Source: Amycolatopsis sp. NBC_01488 (GTDB lineage: Bacteria > Actinomycetota > Actinomycetes > Mycobacteriales > Pseudonocardiaceae). From it: a stretch of DNA of 64,000 bases. Both the position numbers and the translations under genes were made by a program. Every line of letters begins with the position of its first letter. Position 1 is the stretch's first letter. Where the stretch lies: the NCBI RefSeq assembly GCF_036227105.1, contig NZ_CP109434.1:8652501-8716500 (forward strand). The letters are read 5' to 3'. This document shows, piece by piece, positions 52,742 to 60,285 of the stretch. The notes beneath the pieces were generated by a model. The model worked only from the letters and a program-made list of their open reading frames with translations. It did no database searches and was not told the origin of the DNA.

Positions 52742-53296
52742 ATGAGCACCGAAACCGAACGCACCGACCTGATCGCCGAGCTGGCGGCGGCGCGCGCCGC
52801 CCTGGTCACCACCACGAACGACCTCACCGACGAGCAGGCCGGCGCGCGGCCGACCGTCAGCGCGCTCTGCCTCGGCGGGCTGGTCAAGCACGTCGCGGCC
52901 ATGGAAGAGAACTGGCTGCGCTTCGCCGTCGACGGCCCGTCGACCATGCGCTTTGCTCTGCCTGACGGCGTCACCTGGGCGGACATGGCGGCCGGGACCG
53001 CCCGCGAGTACCCGCAGTGGGCGATCGACCACCAGAACGAGTTCGCCATGCAGCCCGGCGTGACCCTCGCGAGCGTGCTCGCGCGCTACGAAGACGTCGC
53101 GAAGCGCAGTGAGGACGTCATCCGCACCCTGGCCGACCTGTCCGTGACGCACCCGCTGCCGGACGCGCCGTGGAACCGGCCGGGGACGATGTGGAGCGCG
53201 CGGCGGGCCGTGCTGCACGTCATCGCCGAAACCGCCCAGCACGCCGGCCACGCCGACCTGCTGCGCGAGACGCTCGACGGACAGAAGTCGACGTGA
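52742..53296 (+). CDS. DinB/TIGR03086-like metal-binding protein
   Basis: The 184-residue four-helix protein (RTDLIAELAAARAALVTTTNDLTDEQ) has CLGGLVKHVAAMEENWLRF with the first metal His at about residue 43 and, near the end, AVLHVIAETAQHAGHADLLRE with two more His. This is the His triad of the DinB/mycothiol-transferase fold. The stop overlaps the next gene's GTG (GTGA), so both are translated together. The substrate is unknown. Confidence 0.9.
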   Translation: MSTETERTDLIAELAAARAALVTTTNDLTDEQAGARPTVSALCLGGLVKHVAAMEENWLRFAVDGPSTMRFALPDGVTWADMAAGTAREYPQWAIDHQNEFAMQPGVTLASVLARYEDVAKRSEDVIRTLADLSVTHPLPDAPWNRPGTMWSARRAVLHVIAETAQHAGHADLLRETLDGQKST

Positions 53297-54381
53297 CGGT
53301 GCTGGACGTCCGGTCGCTCAACCGCGCGACGCTCGCCCGGCAACTGCTGCTCGACCGCGCCGGCCTGCCGATCCCCGACGCCGTCGCGCACCTGGGCGGC
53401 CTGCAGGCGCAGGAACCGCAGGAGCCGTTCACCGGGCTGTGGTCGCGGTTGCGCGCGTTCGACCCGGCGGCGCTGTCGGAGCTGCTCGCCGGGCGGCGCG
53501 TGGTGCGGACGCACCTGATGCGCCGGACCGTCCACCTGCTCACCGCGGACGACGTGCTGGCGTGGCGAGCGCGCTTCGGCGCCATGCTGCGCCAGCGCGT
53601 CCTCGGCACCTACCGCCGCGAGCTCGAGGGCGTCGACCTCGACGAGCTCGCGGCGGCGGGCCGGGCGGTCCTGGCCGACAGTGAGCCGCGCTCGATGGGC
53701 GAGCTGGCCCGGGCGGTCGCGGACCGGTGGCCGTCGGCCGGTCCGCGGCCTCTCGGCGAGCTGCTCGTGGCCGCGCTGATCCCGATGGCGCAGCTGCCGC
53801 CGCGCGGGCTGTGGCGGGTCAAGGCGGGCGTGCGGAACCTGCCGCTCGCGTCGTGGCTGGGCCGGGAGATCGACCCGCTCGCCCCGGACGACGAGGTGGG
53901 GCAGGCGCTGGTGAAGCGCTACCTGGCGGCGTTCGGCCCGGCGGCGACGGCCGACCTGCGCGCGTGGAGCGGCCTCGCGGGGCTGCCGGCGGCGGTCAAG
54001 GCGGTGCGCGAGGAGCTGGTGGCCTTCCGCGACGAGCGCGGCCGCGAGCTGCTCGACCTGCCGGACGCCCTGCGGCCGGACGCGGACACGCCGGCCCCCG
54101 TGCGGTTCCTGCCCGCGTTCGACAACGCGATCCTCGGCTACGACGACCGGACCCGCATCGTCGACGACGCCCACCGGGGGTTGTCGGTCGCGGGTGCCCG
54201 GGTGGTGCTGGTGGACGGCCGGGTTTCGGCGACCTGGACGGTCGCGGCCGACACGGTGGTGGTACGGCCGTTGCGGCGGCTGACCAGGCCCGAACGCTCG
54301 GCGGTCACCGAGGAGGGAAGCGAGCTGGCGTCGTTCCTCTCCGACGGCGAGAGCGATCGCATCCGCGTCGAACCGACCTAA
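53293..54381 (+). CDS. Winged-helix DNA-binding domain protein (HTH_42/YcaQ-like)
   Basis: The product has about 362 residues. It starts VTVLDVRSLNRATLARQLLLDRAGLPIPDAVAHLGGLQAQEPQ, the usual start of this family, and has RRVVRTHLMRRTVHLLTADDV and the conserved RFLPAFDNAILGYDDRTRIV block at about residues 270-290. Family members include interstrand-crosslink DNA glycosylases such as AlkX/YcaQ. A role in DNA alkylation repair is possible, but I cannot confirm the catalytic QxQ/QxD residues beyond the GLQAQEPQ segment. Confidence 0.88.
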   Translation: MTVLDVRSLNRATLARQLLLDRAGLPIPDAVAHLGGLQAQEPQEPFTGLWSRLRAFDPAALSELLAGRRVVRTHLMRRTVHLLTADDVLAWRARFGAMLRQRVLGTYRRELEGVDLDELAAAGRAVLADSEPRSMGELARAVADRWPSAGPRPLGELLVAALIPMAQLPPRGLWRVKAGVRNLPLASWLGREIDPLAPDDEVGQALVKRYLAAFGPAATADLRAWSGLAGLPAAVKAVREELVAFRDERGRELLDLPDALRPDADTPAPVRFLPAFDNAILGYDDRTRIVDDAHRGLSVAGARVVLVDGRVSATWTVAADTVVVRPLRRLTRPERSAVTEEGSELASFLSDGESDRIRVEPT

Positions 54382-54420
54382 CCGACGGCCCGGGCGAAAC
54401 GCTCGGCGACCTCGCGCAGC
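54378..54420 (-). repeat. Second copy of the 3' end of the WYL gene
   Basis: The 43 bases here encode LREVAERFARAVG and a stop, the same residues that end the WYL gene at 54530-54573. Nucleotide differences are few. It lies within the tail of the winged-helix gene. A past tandem copy or a duplicated 3' end explains it. Confidence 0.7.
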
Positions 54421-54529
54421 CAAGCGCCCAGACCCGGCGGGGTGAACCGGCCCCGCGAGGCAGCCCGCGAGCCCCGCCCGGTGCGACCCAACCCGGGCCC
54501 GGCCAGCCCGACGCGACGCGGCAGGCGGA

Positions 54530-55486
54530 TCAGCCCACCGCCCGAGCAAAACGCTCGGCGACCTCGCGCAGCCGCTCCACCAGACCCGGCGGCGCCTCCT
54601 CCACCACGAAGTCGTACCCCCACTGCGCCAGGTGGTACGGCACCGTGTCCAGGGTGTTCGCCCCGATGCGGACCCGGCAGCTGTGCTCGTCGATCGGTTC
54701 CACCGCGCCGACCGTCGGCGGGATGCGGGCCGACAGCACCGACGCCGAAGCCGCCACGCGCAGCACGAGCTGGTGCGGGTACGGCGCCGACGAAATCTGG
54801 CGCGACACGTACGCCGCCAGGTCGTCGGCCGGCGGGTCGCGCGGGGTGAAGCGGAAGCTCGGCGCCGGGACGCCCGTGACGCGGTCCACGCGGAACGTGC
54901 GCCAGCCGGCGCGGTCCAGGTCGAACGCCACCAGGTACCAGCGCCGGCCGGTGTGGACCAGGCGCAACGGCTCGACCGAGCGTTCCGTCTCCGTCCCCGC
55001 GCGGTCGCCGTAGCCGAAGCGCAGCCGCTCGTGGTCGCGGCACGCCGCCGCGATCGTCGTCAGCACCGAAGCGTCGACCGTCGGGCCGCCGACGGGCAGC
55101 GAGACCGTCGCCGCGTGCAGCGCGCCCACCCGGGGCCGCAGCCGGGCCGGCAGCACCTGCTCCAGCTTCGCCAGCGCGCGCACCGACGTCTCCTCGATGC
55201 CGCTGACCGTGCCGCTCGCCGCCGTGCGCAGGCCGACCGCGACCGCGACGGCTTCGTCGTCGTCCAGCAGCAGCGGCGGGAGCGCGGCGCCCGCCCCGAG
55301 CCGGTAGCCGCCGGCGACACCGGGTGTCGCGTGCACCGGGTAGCCGAGGGAGCGCAGCCGCTCGACGTCGCGGCGGATCGTGCGGACGTCGACCTCGAGC
55401 CGCGACGCCAGGTCGGCACCCGGCCAGTCGCGCCGGGCCTGCAGCAGGGAGAGCAGCCGGAGCAGGCGTTCCGAAGTCCCGTACAT
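54530..55486 (-). CDS. WYL-domain HTH regulator (paralogue)
   Basis: The 318-residue product starts MYGTSERLLRLLSLLQARRDWPGADLASRLEVDVRTIRRDVERLRSLGYP, which is closely similar to the first WYL regulator. The WYL core is RLVHTGRRWYLVAFDLDRAGWRTFRVDRV and the C-terminus ends RLREVAERFARAVG. It is divergent from the deaminase gene and may control it. The longer upstream part of the frame is not regulator-like. Confidence 0.92.
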   Translation of the reverse strand: MYGTSERLLRLLSLLQARRDWPGADLASRLEVDVRTIRRDVERLRSLGYPVHATPGVAGGYRLGAGAALPPLLLDDDEAVAVAVGLRTAASGTVSGIEETSVRALAKLEQVLPARLRPRVGALHAATVSLPVGGPTVDASVLTTIAAACRDHERLRFGYGDRAGTETERSVEPLRLVHTGRRWYLVAFDLDRAGWRTFRVDRVTGVPAPSFRFTPRDPPADDLAAYVSRQISSAPYPHQLVLRVAASASVLSARIPPTVGAVEPIDEHSCRVRIGANTLDTVPYHLAQWGYDFVVEEAPPGLVERLREVAERFARAVG

Positions 55487-55588
55487 GGCACGCAGTGTGC
55501 CAGACATCGAGGACAGTTCCGGTCCTCGATCCACCTGAGAAGTGGCCGGCCACTTGCCACGGACCGCGTCGGGCGGAAAGAGTGACGC

Positions 55589-56047
55589 ATGCCGATCGAC
55601 CCTGGCGCCCTGCTCGCCGTCGCCCGCGAGGAAGCCGAGCTGGGCAAGGCCGAGGGCGGCGTGCCGATCGGGGCCGCGCTGTTCGACACCGCCGGCACCC
55701 TGCTGGGCCGTGGCCACAACCGGCGCGTGCAGGACGGCGACCCCTCGATGCACGCCGAGACCTCGGCGTTCCGCAATGCCGGGCGTCGGCCGCACTACCG
55801 CGACACGATCATGGTCACGACGCTTTCGCCGTGCTGGTACTGCTCCGGGCTCGTCCGTCAGTTCGGGATCGGGCGCGTCGTCATCGGCGAGGCGGAAACG
55901 TTCCACGGCGGGCACGACTGGCTCGCCGGGCTCGGCGTGGAGATCACCCTGCTCGACGACCCCGCGTGCACCGCGCTGATGACGGAGTTCATCGCCGCGC
56001 GCCCGGACCTGTGGTTCGAGGACATCGGGGTCGAGAAGTCCGATTAG
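55589..56047 (+). CDS. Cytosine/nucleoside deaminase-like protein
   Basis: The 152-residue zinc enzyme has the HAE motif at residues 55-57 (catalytic Glu-57) and PCWYC at 81-85, with zinc cysteines 82 and 85. The sequence resembles yeast-type cytosine deaminase more than tRNA adenosine deaminase: a short N-terminus, RRVQDGDPSMHAETSAFRNAGRR and a C-terminal DLWFEDIGVE. It likely deaminates cytosine or a related base. It is 24 bases upstream of the dioxygenase gene, so both may form an operon. Confidence 0.9.
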   Translation: MPIDPGALLAVAREEAELGKAEGGVPIGAALFDTAGTLLGRGHNRRVQDGDPSMHAETSAFRNAGRRPHYRDTIMVTTLSPCWYCSGLVRQFGIGRVVIGEAETFHGGHDWLAGLGVEITLLDDPACTALMTEFIAARPDLWFEDIGVEKSD

Positions 56048-56071
56048 GACAGTGCTGTACGAGGAGCCGGT

Positions 56072-57034
56072 ATGCCGTCAACCGTTCCACTCGTGGACCT
56101 CTCACCGTGGTTCGCGGGCACGTCCGAGGGCCGCGCCGAGGTGGCCGCCCGGATCGACAGCGCGCTGCGCGAGTCCGGGTTCCTGCTGGTCACCGGGCAC
56201 GGCGTGCCGGACGACCTGCGCCGCCGGACGCGGGAGCTGGCGCGGGAGTTCTTCGCGCTGCCCGAGGACGTCAAGCAGCGCTACGCCGTGACCGTCGGCG
56301 GCCGCGGGTGGCTGCCGCCGGGCGTCGAGGCCAACGGCTACGCCGAGGGCACCGAGACCCCGCCGGACCTCAAGGAGTCGTTCTCCGCGGGCGCGGACCT
56401 CGGCGTGGGCGTCGCCGAGATCGACGGCTTCTGGTTCCAGGCCAACGTCTGGCCGGACGAGGTCCCGGGGCTCGCCGAGACGGCGACGGAGTACATGCGC
56501 CGGATGCGCGCGCTTTCGGACCACCTGCTGGAGATCTTCGCCGCGGCGCTCGGCCTGGCGGAGAGCCACTTCACCCGGCACACCGCGCAACCGACGTACA
56601 CGTTCAACATCAACTGGTACCCGCCGATGACCCACGTCGGCGTGCCGGAGCCGGACCAGTTCCGGATCGGCCCGCACACCGACTTCGGCACGGTGACGGT
56701 CCTCGACCGCCAGGCCGGCGTCGGCGGCCTGCAGGTCTACACGGCCGGCGGCGAATGGGAGGACGCGCCGTTCCACCCGGACGCGCTCACGGTCAACATC
56801 GGCGACCTGATGGCCCGCTGGACGGGCGACCGCTGGCGGTCGACCCGCCACCGCGTCCTGCCCCCGGCGGCGTCGGCGCCCGACGAAGACCTGCTGTCGC
56901 TGATCTTCTTCTACGAGACCGACCACGACGCGCGGATCACGTCGCTGGCGCCGCCGCTGGGCAAGACGACGTACCCGGAAGTGATCGCGGCGGATTACCT
57001 GCGGGAGAAGCTGAACGCCATCACGGTCACCTGA
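56072..57034 (+). CDS. 2-oxoglutarate/Fe(II) oxygenase, isopenicillin-N-synthase family
   Basis: The 320-residue product has the N-terminal DIOX_N domain (PLVDLSPWFAG..., RESGFLLVTGHGVPDDL). The iron ligands are His-202 and Asp-204 (HTDFG) and His-260 (TRHRV); PTYTFNINWYPP is also conserved. It uses O2 and 2-oxoglutarate to hydroxylate or desaturate a small molecule. Together with the deaminase it may act on a nucleobase or its derivative (inference). Confidence 0.92.
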   Translation: MPSTVPLVDLSPWFAGTSEGRAEVAARIDSALRESGFLLVTGHGVPDDLRRRTRELAREFFALPEDVKQRYAVTVGGRGWLPPGVEANGYAEGTETPPDLKESFSAGADLGVGVAEIDGFWFQANVWPDEVPGLAETATEYMRRMRALSDHLLEIFAAALGLAESHFTRHTAQPTYTFNINWYPPMTHVGVPEPDQFRIGPHTDFGTVTVLDRQAGVGGLQVYTAGGEWEDAPFHPDALTVNIGDLMARWTGDRWRSTRHRVLPPAASAPDEDLLSLIFFYETDHDARITSLAPPLGKTTYPEVIAADYLREKLNAITVT

Positions 57035-57050
57035 GGCTCCTACCGCAGTC

Positions 57051-57096
57051 GTCGTGAGTGAGAAACAGCGTTCTAACGCTGTTTCTCACTCACGAC
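57051..57096. terminator. Perfect 22-bp palindrome between convergent genes
   Basis: Arms 57051-57072 (GTCGTGAGTGAGAAACAGCG plus TT) and 57075-57096 are perfect reverse complements with only 2 bases between them. It lies 17 bases after the dioxygenase stop and overlaps the end of the diguanylate cyclase gene. It is probably a bidirectional terminator. Its length and perfection suggest a dispersed palindromic repeat. Confidence 0.8.
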
Positions 57097-58358
57097 CCCG
57101 GCTCCGCGCAGATCGTCCGGTTGCGGCCCGCGGCCTTCGCCCGCAGCACCGCCGCTTCCGCCGCCAGCAGGGCGTCGGCGAGCAGCCCGTCCACGCAGTC
57201 CGCGACGCCGATCGACACCGTCACGCCGACGAACTGCGGCCCGTCCCCCGATGCCTTCAACGCCACCAGCGTCGAGGCGACCCGCAGCCGGATCCGCTCG
57301 GCGATCGCCAGCGCGTCGAAGCGGCCCGTGCCGGGCAGCAGCACCGCGAACTCCTCGCCGCCGGAACGGCCCACGAGATCCGCGGCACGGACCTCGTCGC
57401 GCAGGGTGTCGGCGACCGCGCGCAGGACGGCGTCGCCGACGCGGACGCCGTAGCGGTCGTTGAGCTGGCGGAAGTGGTCGAGGTCGAGCAGCAGCACGGC
57501 CTGGCCGGGGCCGTGGCGGCCGAGCCGGTCCAGCTCGGCTTCGGCGGCCCCGCGCCACGACGCCGCGGTCAGCACGCCGGTGCCGGGATCGAGGGTCACG
57601 TGGTCGCGGCGGCCGCGGCCCAGCCCGCCGCGGTGCAGCACGACGGTGGCGCCGGCCAGCAGCGGGACGAGCAGCGGCGCGGCTTCGACGGCCCAGGCGA
57701 GCGGCAGGGCGGACGCCGTCATCGCGGCGTCGAAAGCGTGTCCCGGAAGAGCTTCCCGGGGACGGCGGGGGCCGTCGGCGGCGGTCACGAGCGCGGCGTT
57801 GACCGCCAGGAACACCGCACCGGCGACGGTCAGCAGGACGACGGTGCGCGGGTCGAGGACGGCCCCGAGCGGCCGGACGCCCGTCGCGGTGAGGAACGCC
57901 CCGGCGATGAGGCCCGCCAGCGCCGTCGCGGCGGCGCCGAACACCTGCCGGTACCCGGGTCTTCTGCGGACCCGGAACCACTGGTGCAGCGCGGAGAGCG
58001 CGACGAGCGTGACGGCGAGGCCCGGCCGGAGCACGAGCACCCCGGCGAAGATCCACGGGGTGTCGACGCCCGGGCCGAGGAGGGTGTCCTCGCGGTGGCG
58101 CTCCACCGTACGCGCGAGCTCCGCCGACACCAGCATCCCGGCCAGCAGCAGCGCGAACGGCGCGACCATCGCGCCGAGCGGCGGGAAGCGCAGGGCGGCG
58201 AGCACGGCGGCGGCGACGGCGAGGACGTCGATGACGACGAGGTAGAGGACCTGGCCGCGGCGCGGCAGCCGCCACAGCGCCCAGCGGCCGACGACGACGG
58301 CGGGCAGGAACCGGCCCGGGCGGCGTCCTCCGCCGGCGGCGACCGAATCCCCCACCAT
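57090..58358 (-). CDS. Membrane diguanylate cyclase (GGDEF)
   Basis: The 422-residue product has about six to eight hydrophobic segments in the first 240 residues (LYLVVIDVLAVAAAVLAAL, FALLLAGMLV, etc.). A GGDEF domain follows, with LLLDLDHFRQLNDRYGVRVGD and the active-site loop GRSGGEEFAVLLPG (GGEEF, an active variant). It makes cyclic di-GMP from two GTP. No inhibitory RxxD site is evident before the active site. The N-terminal part is probably a MASE-type sensor. Confidence 0.93.
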   Translation of the reverse strand: MVGDSVAAGGGRRPGRFLPAVVVGRWALWRLPRRGQVLYLVVIDVLAVAAAVLAALRFPPLGAMVAPFALLLAGMLVSAELARTVERHREDTLLGPGVDTPWIFAGVLVLRPGLAVTLVALSALHQWFRVRRRPGYRQVFGAAATALAGLIAGAFLTATGVRPLGAVLDPRTVVLLTVAGAVFLAVNAALVTAADGPRRPREALPGHAFDAAMTASALPLAWAVEAAPLLVPLLAGATVVLHRGGLGRGRRDHVTLDPGTGVLTAASWRGAAEAELDRLGRHGPGQAVLLLDLDHFRQLNDRYGVRVGDAVLRAVADTLRDEVRAADLVGRSGGEEFAVLLPGTGRFDALAIAERIRLRVASTLVALKASGDGPQFVGVTVSIGVADCVDGLLADALLAAEAAVLRAKAAGRNRTICAEPGS

Positions 58359-58486
58359 TTCGGCAAAGTAGCCGGAATGGGGAGCGCTGTCACTCCGCCT
58401 TCAGGGGAATCTCACAACGCCGACGCTCGGAAACCGGCTGCGCACGGTAAGTCATCTTTCCGACCCTCGGAGGGTTGACAGCCAAC

Positions 58487-58502
58487 ATTGGTCTAGTCCA
58501 CT
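58487..58502. promoter_or_regulatory. DasR-responsive element (dre)-like operator
   Basis: ATTGGTCTAGTCCACT matches 14 of 16 bases of the dre palindrome AGTGGTCTAGACCACT, the binding site of the GntR repressor DasR. It lies 84-100 bases upstream of the chitinase start, next to a TTGACA element (58475-58480). Release by glucosamine-6-phosphate is known for DasR in Streptomyces. Confidence 0.78.
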
Positions 58503-58586
58503 GTGTGGTGGCACACAGTGCTCCTCCAGGGTTGATCCCGCCGCCTCAAACCGGAGGTGCTCCACCCTGCACGTTTGGAGGACCCC

Positions 58587-59546
58587 ATGAGATCAGTGCG
58601 CCGTCTGGTCACCCTCGCGGTCGCGGCCGGAGCCGCGATGGCGACGGCGGTCGGCCTCGCCCCGCAGGCCATGGCCGCGGTGGACCCGGTGCTCGCATCC
58701 CCGTACCTGTACCAGTGGGGCGGGCAGACCAGCCCGACCGCGGCGATGTCCGCCACCGGCGTGAAAGCGTTTACCCTCGCGTTCGTCCTGTCCGACGGCA
58801 CCTGCAACCCGAAGTGGGACGGCAGCCGTTCGCTGACCGGCTCGGACAAGACGATGATCCAGAACATCCGCACCGCGGGCGGCGACGTCATCCCGTCCTT
58901 CGGCGGCTGGTCCGGCACCAAGCTGGGCTCGAAGTGCACGTCGGCGTCGGCGCTGGCCGGCGCGTACCAGAAGGTGATCGACGCCTACGGCCTCAAGGCG
59001 ATCGACCTCGACATCGAGAACACCGACGAGTTCCAGAACACCACGGTCCAGGACCGCATCCTCAACGCGGTCAAGCTGACCAAGCAGAAGAACCCCAACC
59101 TCAAGGTGGTCGTCACGATCGGGACCACCACGACCGGCCCGGACTCGTGGGGCAAGCGTCTGATCAACCAGGCCAAGGCGATCGGCGCGCCGGTCGACGT
59201 CTGGTCGGTCATGCCGTTCGACTTCTCCAGCGGCGGCGACATGGCCGCCATGACGAAGTCCGCGGTCGACGGGCTGAAGAACCAGCTCAAGTCCACGTTC
59301 GGCTGGAGCGACGACACCGCCTACCGGCACAGCGGCCTCTCTTCGATGAACGGCAAGACCGACAACGCGGGCGAGACCGTCACGGTCGCGAACTTCACCT
59401 CCATCCGGAGCTACGCGACGAGCCACCACCTGGGCCGCTTCACGTTCTGGGCCACCAACCGCGACTGCAGCGGCGGCGGCGAGTGCAGCGGCATCACGCA
59501 GGCCAAGTACGCGTTCACCAAGATCGTCGCCGGGTACGCCGGCTGA
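58587..59546 (+). CDS. Secreted GH18 chitinase
   Basis: The 319-residue product has a signal peptide (MRSVRRLVTLAVAAGAAMATAV... to about residue 31, QAMAAV). The catalytic barrel begins SPYLYQWG and carries AIDLDIEN at residues 138-145 with the catalytic Glu-144; VDVWSVMPFDFSSG follows. This matches the GH18 chitinase subgroup without an insertion domain or chitin-binding module. GGAGGA precedes the ATG. A dre-like site upstream suggests DasR control. Confidence 0.92.
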   Translation: MRSVRRLVTLAVAAGAAMATAVGLAPQAMAAVDPVLASPYLYQWGGQTSPTAAMSATGVKAFTLAFVLSDGTCNPKWDGSRSLTGSDKTMIQNIRTAGGDVIPSFGGWSGTKLGSKCTSASALAGAYQKVIDAYGLKAIDLDIENTDEFQNTTVQDRILNAVKLTKQKNPNLKVVVTIGTTTTGPDSWGKRLINQAKAIGAPVDVWSVMPFDFSSGGDMAAMTKSAVDGLKNQLKSTFGWSDDTAYRHSGLSSMNGKTDNAGETVTVANFTSIRSYATSHHLGRFTFWATNRDCSGGGECSGITQAKYAFTKIVAGYAG

Positions 59547-59571
59547 CGCTCGAGCCCGTAGTGGGGCTGTC

Positions 59572-59613
59572 GAAGGCCCTCTCACCGGCATCGGGGCCGG
59601 TGAGGGGGCCTTC
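59572..59613 (+). terminator. Strong terminator after the chitinase gene
   Basis: GAAGGCCCTCTCACCGGC (59572-59589) and GCCGGTGAGGGGGCCTTC (59596-59613) form an 18-pair stem with one G-T wobble and a 6-base loop. Confidence 0.85.
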
Positions 59614-59645
59614 GCGGGTTTCCGGTCAACGGGACCGGTTTCCGC

Positions 59646-60158
59646 TCACCGCACCGGCGTGCCGGAGGAGTACCTGCCGCAGTACGGGTAGCACCCGTAG
59701 TAGGGCGGAGGATAGGGCGGATAGGGCGGCGGCACGGGCTTCGGGAGCGTGATCGTCGTCGTCGGTGACGGCGGCAGGTCGATCGTCACCGTCGGCGTGG
59801 GGGTCGGCGTCTGCCGCGCGTGCATGACCACCGGGGACGGCGTCGTCGTGCGCGTCGGCGCGGCGATCACCGTCGAGGTCGGGATCCCGGTGGTGGCGGG
59901 TTGCAGCTGCGGGAACTGCGTCGTCCCCGGGACGGTTTCGGGCCGCGTCACCAGCGCGAGCACCAGGCCGCCGAGAACCACGATCACCGCCGACGCCAGT
60001 GCGATCCGGCCCGCCGCGCCGCGCGGCTCGGCGTCGGGATCACGCCGGGCGGCCGTCTCGGCCGAGCGCGAGCCGGGTTTGCGCGGCCGCGCCCCGGCCG
60101 CCCGCAGCAGTTCGTCGACCGTGACCCGGTCCCGCCGCCTGCGCGCCCTGCGCGTCAT
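59646..60158 (-). CDS. Proline-rich single-pass membrane protein
   Basis: The product has about 170 residues from the ATG at 60158 (MTRRARRRRDRVTVDELLRAAGARPR), six bases after GGAGG. A basic cytosolic part of about 50 residues is followed by one helix (IALASAVIVVLGGLVLALV). The outside part is Thr/Pro-rich and ends with PPYPPYPPPYYGCYPYCGRYSSG. The VTVDELLRAAG start is seen in several actinomycete membrane proteins. Function unknown. Confidence 0.75.
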   Translation of the reverse strand: MTRRARRRRDRVTVDELLRAAGARPRKPGSRSAETAARRDPDAEPRGAAGRIALASAVIVVLGGLVLALVTRPETVPGTTQFPQLQPATTGIPTSTVIAAPTRTTTPSPVVMHARQTPTPTPTVTIDLPPSPTTTITLPKPVPPPYPPYPPPYYGCYPYCGRYSSGTPVR

Positions 60159-60285
60159 GCACGACCTCCACCCCATTGCTGATCCGGGTGGATAGTAGAA
60201 AGCCTTGGCGGAATTGTAAACGCGCTGATCGCAGCGCTCTCGTTACCGTTTCGAGACATCCGGATCGCGTTCCCGGCCGTAGTCG

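Noticed and set aside
59646..59760. Short tandem repeat in DNA (CCGCCCTATCC-type)
   Set aside because: It encodes the PPYPPYPP tail of the membrane protein, so it is explained by coding sequence.
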